From positions 51,743,501 to 51,807,500 of the forward strand of contig JANCRA010000001.1 of NCBI GenBank assembly GCA_024362935.1: 64,000 nucleotides of DNA. Direction: 5' to 3'. A program made the translations under genes and the position numbers. The DNA is from Setophaga petechia. Lineage: Eukaryota > Chordata > Aves > Passeriformes > Parulidae. Below, in pieces: positions 53,953 through 64,000 of the stretch (positions within the stretch are counted from its first letter, which is position 1; the number at the start of each line of letters is the position of its first letter). The notes below the pieces were generated by a model. It was given only the letters and a program-made list of their open reading frames with translations, made no database searches and was not told the origin of the DNA.

Positions 53953-54954
53953 CTGAATAAACAATACTCTGCTGTGAATTTCCTTTGGAAAAAGAAAAAT
54001 CAAGATGGAAAAATCATAGTAAATATCACACTATGAAGTATCTTGGCAGGTAACCTGTGCAGTATTTAAAATATTTTAAAAATCACTTTTCTTTTTAAAG
54101 GTCCCGTGTTTTTTTGTTCTCCTTGAGAAATACATGGATTGACAGCTTCCTGTCATTAGTTTAGATATGGTCTTGTTATCATTAACAATTAGGTGTGATG
54201 AGCACATTCAAAAAAATCTTCCAAAACACTTTTCAGCTCTTAAGGTCCTGATCCTATAAAGCTGTATTCACATGCATGATGGTAAGCTCACAAACAGTGC
54301 TTCTCTGTGCAGCAGAAACAGCAGTAATCCAGTTTTCAATACATTCCTATAGGGTAAAAACACTCTTCTTCTCAGATGATTCAAATTCTGCTCAGTAGGG
54401 GTTTGGAACTGCAAAAACTGAGCGTGCTTTCATCAATGGAGTAATAACAAAGCCGGGAAAACACTGTATCAGAGGAAAAGAGAAAAAATGCTTTCTAGAA
54501 AGGATAAACATCCAAGCAACAAGAGTCTGGCACCAGCTCAGCAAGCTGTGTACACACCTACCGCCCTCAAAAGGTTGGACTGCTTGGAACCTGTTCCATC
54601 ATCTTGCAAATCCAGAAGGAAGTTTTCCTATTGAATTAAGTGGACAGCAGATTAGATTTAGCACTTAGCAGACTACTTATTCCATACTCCACGAGACGCC
54701 TGCTACATTGCGCCACTAAATCAAAGCAATTTGCCAAATCTAGTATCAATAGAGATGCAAAAAAGTAGACCAATTGCCAAAGCTTTGGGACTCTGATGGA
54801 AATGTCTTTACTGTGATTCCAGGGAGACTTTCCTGATTATTCCTAGTGTACACATATGTTCTCAGCCTCTCAGTCCTCCTTCCCCCTGTCTGTTACTGCA
54901 TTCATGGACTTCCTCTGAATTTCCCTTCTGGCAGTTCTGCCTTAAGAACACAGA

Positions 54955-54968
54955 TTTTTTTTTTTTTT
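54955..54968. repeat. Poly-T run (14 T)
   Basis: A homopolymer of 14 T with no recognisable element beside it. Confidence 0.85.
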
Positions 54969-55238
54969 CTTAAATCAAAATTTCCTATGACATCCCAAAG
55001 CGGAACTTTTCTCTTTCCAGATGACCACTGCTGCTTCAAAACAGACTGAACGAATTTTGATTATGGAAACAACATGTCTGATTTTCAAAAAACATGACAG
55101 TGTTTTCTCAAAGAGGTTCACCCTGTCTTGGGGTACAAGAATTGTAATTTTTTTATTAAACCACAGCACAAATATCTCAGGGTTTATATTCTATTTTGGA
55201 TTTAAAATACTCTACCAAATTGGAAGTGGGAAGAAGGT

Positions 55239-55253
55239 GGGGGGGGGGGGGGG
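55239..55253. repeat. Poly-G run (15 G)
   Basis: An uninterrupted run of 15 G preceded by AAGAAGGT and followed by CAGGGAGG. G runs of this length are rare. It can form a G-quadruplex with GGG and AGGGAGG neighbours and is prone to sequencing-length error. Confidence 0.85.
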
Positions 55254-57989
55254 CAGGGAGGAGTCCCTGTTCTGTTGTCCTTTCCTCTTTCTTTTCCTTC
55301 CCTCACTGTCCTGGGGTGAGGACAATTTGCCCTAAACTAGGACAAATACCTAACACACACTATTCTGCACCATTTTCCAATTGTGCTGGAGGACCATGAA
55401 CACCTGTTTGCTCCTGAAAGCTCCGGGAAGAAATTAATATGCCAAAAGATATATTTACCTGAAGGCTAATTCCAAGGAAGCATTCTGTCTCAGGGAAGTA
55501 GTAAAGATTGTGCGTGCTCCAAAAGGCATCATTACATGCTTCAGTAACTTTCTTACACTGAGGTTTGAAGGATATAATCTTTAAAAAATTCTCATGCCCA
55601 TATCGAAGCCCTTTTCCTAACTGGCAAAAGACATTTGTTGTTTCAGTATGTATTGCATTCCATAGAAGGTTAAGCTGGATTCTTTCTGAAGAATTCTTTC
55701 TTTTCCCCAAAGAAGCACAGATTTCCCTTATCCAGGCACACTGAAATGGCCACTCAAGTGGAAAGACATTACCCAAGTTATTGATCTAACTCAGATGAAG
55801 CAGGATCTCCTCATCCCACATTAATCAATCCCTTCATCAGCTACCAGCGATTGCAGGGAGGATGATGGGAGACAAGTCTTGATTTCATTCACAGACTCCT
55901 CTCTGGGTACAAGGGGATTATCTTGCACCAACCTTAGGTGCAGTGGAAGAAACCACACAGGATTCAATGCTTGAACCATTGGTATGAAAGAAGAATATGC
56001 ACAGGAGGAGTTTCTGTCCTAGCTACTTAATCCTACTACAGCAAAAGGCAATTATTTTAAGTGTAATCCACCTTTCGGGAGGAAGAGGAGGATTATCTAT
56101 GTTGCAATGCACAGACAAGGAGACTGAGGTAATGGAACATTCTATTTGGTTTCCACCAAAAAAGCTGTAGCATAAGAAAGCACCTCTCCCCAAGAGCAAT
56201 CTGTGAAATGTATTTAAGATGCATTTGAGAATGGTTACAATCACATTTCTGAGCCTCCTGCCAGTGGCAGCTATCAGGATGAAATAGTATCAGTGACACG
56301 AACAGCATGACAGCATTATGTAAGAGATTATGAAGCCGTTTCAAACCTGCTTTGATACAGCATTAACAATCAGCGGGAAAAACTTTGTTTAATATTTCAA
56401 CAACATGTTTAAAAGTTAAACACTTTCATTCCTCTGATGGTGCAAAAGCCTGAGCAGTACAGAGACAGGAAAAGGAGGAGATATTTAAAGTCTTTTGCCT
56501 ACAGTGTAGGACTATGACAGAAAACTTGTAAAAAAACATCTTTGCATCACAACAAGATGGCCAGAATCAGCAGGAGACCTGATTTGCATCCATTTCCAAT
56601 GCATTTCCTTATGGGCACACACTGTTTCCCTTTCATTCTCATGACTTGAAAATAAAGTTTGGGTCTAGGCAAAGAAAACAATTTTATAGACTCCAAATAG
56701 GCACAGGGAACCTGTCTCTAGGCTCTGATATCTTCTGAGTCTGGGGTCCAAACATGGACAAAATTTATTTCCTTGAGAACCTGCAGTTCTCATATCAGAA
56801 GGACTTACTCTTCCACCTCAGGAAAACCTGCAAGACAGTAAGAGGGCAAGGCACCATATTAAACCCTGGGGAAGATGGGACAAGAAAATGTACCCCTTGA
56901 AACATATTGGAGACAAATTAGTCAGCTCCCTGCTTACAGACTGTGAAACCATAAATCAGTCTGGGTGAAAGTGAGAGTACCATCATTCCTTTTAATGATT
57001 CCCTCTCTCCACAGACACACTGGTAATTCAGGGCAAATATTTAATTCCCTTATGATGTTAGAAATTCTTCCAAATATCCTCTGCATTCCTTTTAACTCAA
57101 GGCATGCTTCCTGTTCCAAACAACTCCTTTTCTTTTCCAGCTGTTCCATGCTTTCAAAATGAAAGCACAGAAATACTCTGAAAACACAGACAGACTTTTA
57201 GAGGAGTAATGATGGAAGTAATGAGGCTTAGAGGGAAGCTATGAGTCATGGCAGTGCTCCACATAATTTCCTACAAATGCCAGATATGATGAGAACAGTT
57301 AATTCTGGCCGTCATATCCACAGCCTCATCCAATGTGTGAGTGATGGTGAAGAGTATCCTCATGGTATCTTTCAATCAACAGGCTTTTTCTCTGCCCCAT
57401 CATCTCTTTGGACTGATCCCCTCAGTCTAGATGATAAGTACATATTCTCTCAATATTTTAACCATATGAAAGGCAGTATCTGTTTCAAAATGGTGTTAGA
57501 CATTTTTAAGCACCCTGATAAACTGTATGACATTCTGAAACTATTAGACCTGACTTCCTATCCAGAATTTCATAACAAAATGAGAGTAACATACAGATTA
57601 ATATGTGGGATTTTTCCATTATTGTAGGTGAATAACAATAAACCAATGACCTTACTCCATCAGTAAAGTTTACCACTGTCAGGAGACGTTATCATCTTGG
57701 TATTCAAACAATCTTTCAGATCCTTTTCTGTTCAAAAATTTAGCATATCTGAAAAATTGTTTCTCTCCTTGGCATAAATCTGGCAAAGTAAATTCATGCT
57801 AATAACATGAAGTGGTCTGAATTTGTTTCATTACTCTTACCACTGGAATTGTGATTACTAGAACAGAGATCTACCTCCTGCAGAAATGGTCACAGGTCTG
57901 AAGTCTAGGTACTGGTGGGGATTAAGGAACACTACTGCAAATATTTCCCTGTCATTTACTCATGGAAACACAGCCTCATCTTTTCAAAT

Positions 57990-58265
57990 GTAGCTGTCAT
58001 ACTTTATTCTTGCACTCTATTAATCAAAATCATCAGTCACAAAAACATGATCACATTGTTGTACAATTAACCAAGTTTAGATAATTTGGGTAATGACTGC
58101 TGTATTATTTGGGTATTGTTACTGCAAGGAGATATGTGAACAGTCAATTTCCTACTGAATGTTTAATACATTTCTAATAGGCTGTTTATGCAGTTTTTGA
58201 TGGCACACTAAATCATCCAGTATTTAACTGTGGCACAAAGATTGATTCAGCTTTGCAGTGGGTGT
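57990..58265. promoter_or_regulatory. Candidate conserved non-coding element (inferred)
   Basis: An AT-rich non-repetitive block with ATTAATCAAAATCATCAG (58019-58036), TACAATTAACC and GATAATTTGGGTAATGA words, ending in a TTGATTCAGCTTTGC segment. The texture resembles vertebrate homeobox-bound conserved elements. No alignment was possible. Confidence 0.18.
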
Positions 58266-59164
58266 AGAAAAACTGGATCCGAGCAAGAGCTGAAAAACGT
58301 CTAAGTTAAGATGTAGGGCTGCCATGCTAGACCTTAAAAGAATATGGAATCTTTTCCTATAAAACTAAGATCTAGCAGGGTAAAGTCACATGCTGGATCT
58401 AGATAATGAGTCATGGCCAGGATTCTTGACACACTCCTGTTTTCTTTCTTTCTCTCCCCTCCCTGTCTGTTCATTTTGGGATACCTTTTATTTTCCACAA
58501 ACTGAGTTTCTTTTGACAACATGCCAAGTAAGGCACAGGTAATTGATAAAATATTATTTAAAAAAAAATAAAACTCATTTCTGTGTTATTTGGCACTTCC
58601 TACAAGTCATGCCAGTGCCTTTAGCTATGTCTATCTCAGCTGTGTAGTTGGAGGCAACAAAGATGACACTATCAGTCTATACTCCTCCACCAGGACAATG
58701 CCCACATGGTACTTCACAAAAAGGAGACCTCTCTGCACAGAAAGAGCATCACTTGAATACAGTCCCACCCTGCCCCAGCCTGGCTGGCATCCAGGTAGGG
58801 ACACAGGCTATTCCAGCATGATGCATTGCCTTGGGCTCAGCACACAGTAATTACCATCACACAGGGTATACTGGGCTCCAGGTAAAACTTGAGCAGAAAT
58901 TAATTATGCCTTTTTCATGCCACATCAGCAGGAAAAATGAGTGGTTTCAATCTCCCTCACTGCCTTGCTGGTCAAGATGATTTTGTTGCCTTCCACCACC
59001 TGTGTCTCTCTACACCTTGGCTTGATATCCCAAGACAGGAGCATCAGCCCACACACTCAGCTAGAAGCCTTCAACTTCTTCCATCTTTCCATCCTGATTG
59101 TATTAGGAGCTCAATGACTCAATGATTTCCAAAAAACAATTTTGTTTTCCCCTACTTCACAAGA

Positions 59165-59424
59165 GCATGAAGTGACAGGAAGAGGCTTAATGGCTTCAAA
59201 CTGAAATACAGTAGGTTTAGATTAGATATTAGGAGGAAATTCTTTACTGTGAAGGTGGTGAGGCACTGGAACAGGTTTCCCAGAGAAGTTTTTGCCCCAT
59301 CATTGAAAATCTTCAAGGTTGGATAGAGCTCTAAACAACCTGGTCTAGTAAGAGTTGTCCCTGTCCATGAACTAGATGGTGTTTAAGGACCCTCCAACCC
59401 AAACCTCTCCAATATTCCATGATC
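59165..59424 (+). mobile_element. CR1 LINE 3' end
   Basis: Plus orientation, about 260 bp. It follows the avian CR1 3' end closely: AGTGACAGGA, TTAATGGCTTCAAACTGAAA, a TTTAGATTAGATATTAGGA block, TTCTTTACTGTGA, GGTGGTGAGGCACTGGAACAG, CCCAGAGAAG, a GGTTGGATAGAGCTCTAAAC region, AACCTGGTCTAGT, and the ending GAACTAGATGGTGTTTAAGGA plus CTCCAACCCAAACC and a short ATTCCATGAT. Only the last codons of ORF2 and the 3' tail remain. The wording (AACCTGGTCTAG, TTTAAGG.CC) differs from the 40443 copy and marks another CR1 subfamily. Confidence 0.93.
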
Positions 59425-62400
59425 TTAATGAAGAAAATGTAAGACCTCTATCAGAATTAAGGAAACCCTGATGCAGCACTCTTCTGTGCATATCACAATA
59501 TTTAGGTGCTGCAGAAAAACATCACAATTCACTCTACAAGGGCCCCATCCTGAGAGATATTTAGATACCAAACTGTTGCCTATTTATCAAGTGCCTAAAT
59601 ATCTGGAAGAAGATACCTACCCCTAACTGCCAGGGTATAGACACTAAGCTGTACAGCTAGCATTCCTACTGATTTCACTAGAAGCTCTGTATAGTGAAGC
59701 CTTCCCTCCTCCACTGGCACATTTTGTATTTCTCTCCTAGGGAGCTGAGTTGAAAATGTCAGTCATCCCCTGCTACAGAAAAACTTCGACACTCTAGATT
59801 TAGAGAATGCACAGAGAGAGTCAGTAATTATTTATTCATTTATGTATCTTTTATTTTTCATCCTTTGATTTCTGAGAATCACCAGCTAGATTTCCTGGCA
59901 CAATAATTATAAATACTTCATGATAGTGTATGGATGTAAAAATTCTATTTGAAGTTTTGATGAGAGTCTGTGATGAAATGTTGGCGCATTGTTTTACTCA
60001 TCTAGGGACTTCGATGCTACAGTAATTTTCAGAGCATAAAACTTCTGCATTTATACATTGCTTCCCACTTCTTCCCTCATTACTTATCATTCACTTTTTC
60101 AGCTCAGAGTGTCATCTCCCAGCAGATAATTCCACCAATGTTTTTAATGTGGTACTTACTCTTTAAAACTAGAAGGAAGAGAGCCAGACGAGGGGACATA
60201 TACTTGGCAAGAATGCACGCATATGAAAGCTTATTGCAGCACTAGAAGCATCAAGCAAATGACAAGCTGAAAGTTACCTGTATCCCTGACAAGCAGAGAA
60301 TTCTGTACAGCACAGGAGGGAAATGTAGCCTGCTCTGTACACAGTTCCACAGAGGAAAAGAAAAGCAATTTCAAGAATAAACTGCTGTTTAGCCCTGAAA
60401 GTCACCACAAAGGTCTATACTTTTGTTTCCTACATTTTCACCCCTGGTTTCTAGAGGCTGGGTGACAGGGTTCTTAAATACGTGATGCCAAAAATCCAAA
60501 ACAAAGTACTTTTTTTTTTAAGTTGCAGCTGCTGAAGTAGAACTATAAAGTTATCAGCAATGCAAGGCTGGTTTTCAGTTCTGAAATTCAAGTTGGAGAA
60601 GCTCAGGCTATGGCTGGAACTGGAGTCTATCACCTCCCCTGCACAGCCCTAGCAAAAAGCATGCAAGAATATTGAGAAGAAAACTCATCCTAAAGGAGCA
60701 CCTTGGACTAGAAAATTACAGGAAAACAGTGCAAACTCAACAGCCTGGCAAATGCAACATAGAGCAAGCTACAGAACATGAGAGGGAAAAGCATACACAG
60801 AATATAAACTCCTAATCTTTTGTCACTGAAAAATGCATGCAGCAATTAACTCTATGCTGAAAAAACTGTAATTCAAAGCTAAAAAAGATTCAGGTTTTAG
60901 TCATGAGCCCTCTGACACAGTTGAGAAATACATCAGAGACAAGATACAGCAAGATAGTGCTTAGCAGATGCAGCTCAGTAAGAAAGCAGCAGAGATCAGA
61001 TGGTCAAGGAGAGCAGGGTCAGAAACTGAGCCAGATCTGGCCCTGCTGCTCTGCAAGTACAGCTCCAGCTGAAGCAGGACCAGAGGTGACTTCCCTGCAA
61101 AACAGGAAAACCATTCACTGGCTTGCACACAGTCACTCATCTTGTTTCAGCAGCAGCCTTCTGCAGAGATGGAGCTGAAGCCTGAGGTGAAGTGAAAAGT
61201 TCAAAAGCAGCCCCTGTGTGCCTTTTCTTTCCCATACCATACTTAACACCCATTCATCAGACCATTAAAATTTGCAGATCATACAATCAAACAGCTTAAA
61301 GTAGGGATGCAGAAGGATCAGGAACATGGGCCTCTGAAGTAGTTATATCAAAAGCATTGGCAGCAATGAGCTGCAGGAGAGGGAAATGTTACCTTAAACA
61401 AGGGAAATGACAACATGGATTTCAGGAAAAGAAAAAAACCCCTCGGTTTTATTTCATCCCTTCAAAAATCACATCAGTAATTCTGATGCAGGAACCAAAG
61501 TATATGTGTTACTAACTTTATATTTCTTCCCACAGTTAGAGATTTTATTAAAATTGTCACCTAAACTTAGTACTTAATTTTTACATTTTATTCAATGCTT
61601 AAGATTTGTTTACAATGGTGGCACTTTCAAATTCACAGAAAGAGGTCACTACCTGTACAGTTAATACAGAAACTTGCATCAGAAAGGTACCTAAATTTGT
61701 GAGAGTTCAGGAGGAAAGACAGCAAGAAATAGCTTTGCTCACTTCACAAATTATTATCGCTTTCTGCTTCTTCCCTGAGATGATCTACCTCAAATGTGCT
61801 TTTTAGGCTTGACTCAAGAAAACATTTCCATCACTTTTAAATTAAAATAATAAAACCAGTTCCTCCTTTGAAGTCTTCATTAGCATGCATTATATCAATT
61901 TCCAGCATGGAAGTGACACTGACACTTTTAGATTTTCATTATGAATGTCACACTCAGAAAGAACTAAAAACCACAATGAGTTGATTCAATTTGAAAACAC
62001 TCTTTAAAAATAAAAGACAGAGAAATTCTGATGTGAATAGTAAAAAAACCAGCCAAATCTTGATGGGAGAAAGTGCTATGCAGAATGGAAAAGGGGGAAA
62101 GCCTTCTCTTATTAAAAGACTTTTAAAATCATAGAGTTGGTTGCCATTCAGTGGCTTTCTGTCTGAGTCATGAAAAATAAACACTCAATCCCATATGCAT
62201 CAAGAGTGGAAAAATCAGAGGCACTTTTCCTTATAAAGCACTTGATTCACAGGACCTTTACATAATTCACTGGAAGTACAGAGGATATCCAGAGAAGTGT
62301 CACTCAAGACATTTTCCATTGCCCCATTTGTAAAAAAGCCCTTACATGGGATTATGTAAATTATGTTAATATGAACACACTCTTATGTATGGACACAAAC

Positions 62401-62521
62401 CGGTGCCATTTCTGAGGCCCACATACTCACTCACATTTTTTATTTCATGAAAAACACAAAAACATGACTGCCAAGTTTTCAAGTTATCAACACTACAAAT
62501 GGGCTTTTTCCATTTAATCAT

Positions 62522-62560
62522 TAATAAAAAAATAGAGATGGTAATAAAAAATAGAAATGG
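62522..62560. repeat. Imperfect tandem duplication, about 20-bp unit
   Basis: TAATAAAAAAATAGAGATGG (62522-62541) is followed by TAATAAAAAATAGAAATGG (62542-62560), which differs by one A and one G/A change. A third partial TAATGG follows. Confidence 0.85.
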
Positions 62561-62639
62561 TAATGGAGTATATGCTAGTTTCAGCCCATTTAAAAATACC
62601 TTTTACTTGATGCATTATGTTTTTATATATCCCAGTCAA

Positions 62640-62870
62640 ATTAAGCAGGGGCTGGCAACTGCATATGGCAATCTGATTAATGCCATAATATGATTTATGT
62701 GCTTCATTTTAGTACATTGGGTCATTCTGATTTTTTAGACATATTCCTACAGATGTGAATGAGCACCACATTAAATTCTGTCTCAGACAAAAATCTCCCA
62801 TTGAGATTGAAATGGCTGAACATTTTCATTTAACAGGGATTGCTTAAGGGACTTGAGTGAGATTTTTTTT
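62640..62870. promoter_or_regulatory. Candidate conserved non-coding element (inferred)
   Basis: A non-repetitive block with CTGATTAATGCCATAATATGATTTATG (62672-62698) and several ATTTTAG/TTTAG words, giving a dense run of homeodomain-like cores. No transposon signature is present. The candidate rests on texture only. Confidence 0.15.
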
Positions 62871-64000
62871 TAAAGGCAGCCCAACTGCCATCTAAAGGAA
62901 TTTCCAGAAAAGGCAATACTAGCAAATATCAGACATTTTAAAGACACTAAATAGCCATTGAACTGTGCATGTAGCCACATGAAACCTGCAGAGGATACAG
63001 ATATTTTCAGGCTTGTCAGTCTTCTTGGGCTACATCTATTTGTACCAAAGTCCACTGGCATCAGCTTAGCCCAGCTGAGATTTTGATACAGGCCCCAGTG
63101 CATTTTCACATTTTCATGAGCAACGGAGCCAAAGACCATGTATTCCAGACAAAGGTAAGATTCCAAATCACTCAGCACTGAGGATCAGCTAGAAAAGGCA
63201 TAGAGGCAGAACCTCATTGTATTTCTTCCCCCTTACAGCAGGTATAATAGCACAAGATGAATCTACTGGATCAAGCACATCCAACCACTTTCAGCTATTT
63301 CTTGTACTAAACACATGCAGGAACACGTCAAGATGGAATGAAATACCTGTTTTTATTGCTGAGTTCTTGGAATGTTAAGAGAAGTAATAGATTGGAGTAA
63401 TGGAACTTTTTTTCGCTATGAGATGCTGTCAAGAGTATTTTTTAAAATTTGGTAATCGTTACTCTTTTTAACAAGTCCACAGAACTGAATGAGAAGGAGT
63501 AGTTTTCTAATCCTTACCTTGGAGTTTTCAGGTGGGCCTAGCACTGCTTCTTCTCATGCTGAATGGCAAATAAAATTAAGCCTTTACTGAGAGCTGTGAA
63601 AATACAGCTCACTAGTGACTACTTGAATTATCCAAATACTTTCCCATTACAATAGTTTCAGAACTAACATGGGAAAGCGAGCTAAAAAGAGTAGGAATGG
63701 ATTATCAAAATATTTGTTACAATTCGGAAAATTTTCAACAAGCCTCTCTAACCAGGGGATGGAGGGCGACAACAAGCTAAAAATGCATCTAGACCATTTT
63801 GTTGACATTTTTTATTTTATAAATACATGTTTTGTTCAATTTCAGATATTTCTGTTTTAAAGAATGAGCATGTCACTTTATCTTTAAACTATCTCTGCAA
63901 AAGCTTCCTGTTTTATCTCTTCTTGTAGTTTTATAAATGTTTAGGCCTATCTAATACTAAAGACAACTCAATTCATTAACCTTAATTATAAGGGATTGGA

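Larger units (their letters stand above)
42965..59164. other. Unique non-coding sequence between CR1 copies
   Basis: About 16 kb without a recognisable gene. The longest open frame in the window (167 codons, minus strand, 50502-51005) lies here but overlaps another frame, is of low complexity at its N-terminal part, and has no family motif. A 128-codon ATG frame at 57241-57627 is discussed as a finding. Simple tracts at 44641, 45874, 54955 and 55239 and a hairpin at 53925 are listed separately. A purine-rich stretch covers roughly 47040-47400. Confidence 0.5.
59425..64000. other. Unique non-coding sequence, right end
   Basis: No gene or recognisable mobile element is visible. Open frames are up to 102 codons (minus, 62870-63178) with no family signature. 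A short imperfect tandem duplication at 62522-62560 is listed separately. Confidence 0.55.

Noticed and set aside
55360..55776. 138-codon minus-strand frame
   Set aside because: No recognisable motif and no exon signals; a frame of this length is expected by chance in 64 kb read in six frames.
1..64000. CRISPR arrays, bacterial operons, rRNA or phage genes
   Set aside because: The sequence has vertebrate composition with avian CR1 elements; no regularly spaced repeats or prokaryotic gene arrangement is present.

Overview
The window looks like one stretch of non-coding nuclear DNA from a bird, probably an intergenic region or a very long intron. Three copies of the 3' end of the CR1 LINE, one with degraded ORF2 attached, and a fourth, internally deleted CR1 piece are present, together with one solo LTR of avian ERVL-like appearance. 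CR1 of this form, ending in short ATTCTRTGATT-type repeats, is typical of birds (related CR1s occur in turtles and crocodilians). The G/T- and A/C-rich tracts built from GGTTTT-like words are often seen in songbird genomes, so a passerine is my guess, not a proof. The sequence is AT-rich and CpG-poor, with no CpG island seen by eye.

I find no gene I can name. The open frames are short (167 codons at most), lie on both strands and overlap one another. Apart from the CR1 remnants, none shows a protein family I recognise. I found no tRNA, rRNA, CRISPR array or bacterial operon structure.

Layout: 1-2361 unique sequence; 2362-2806 a solo LTR with matching termini and a possible 4-bp target duplication; 2807-10019 unique sequence including an AT-rich block at about 7020-7400 that looks like a conserved non-coding element; 10020-10185 an old CR1 ORF2 scrap (minus strand); 10186-39599 almost 30 kb with only simple repeats, small tandem duplications and hairpins; 39600-40443 the largest CR1 (plus strand, ORF2 3' end plus tail); 42727-42964 a CR1 tail (minus strand); 42006-42068 and 44641-44770 complementary-type A/C- and G/T-rich tracts on either side of it; 59165-59424 a third CR1 tail (plus strand); then unique sequence to the end.

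No genes act together here. Any function would be regulatory (candidate enhancer-like blocks) or structural, and those calls are inferences that need cross-species alignment. I did not find strong evidence for a new biological system.
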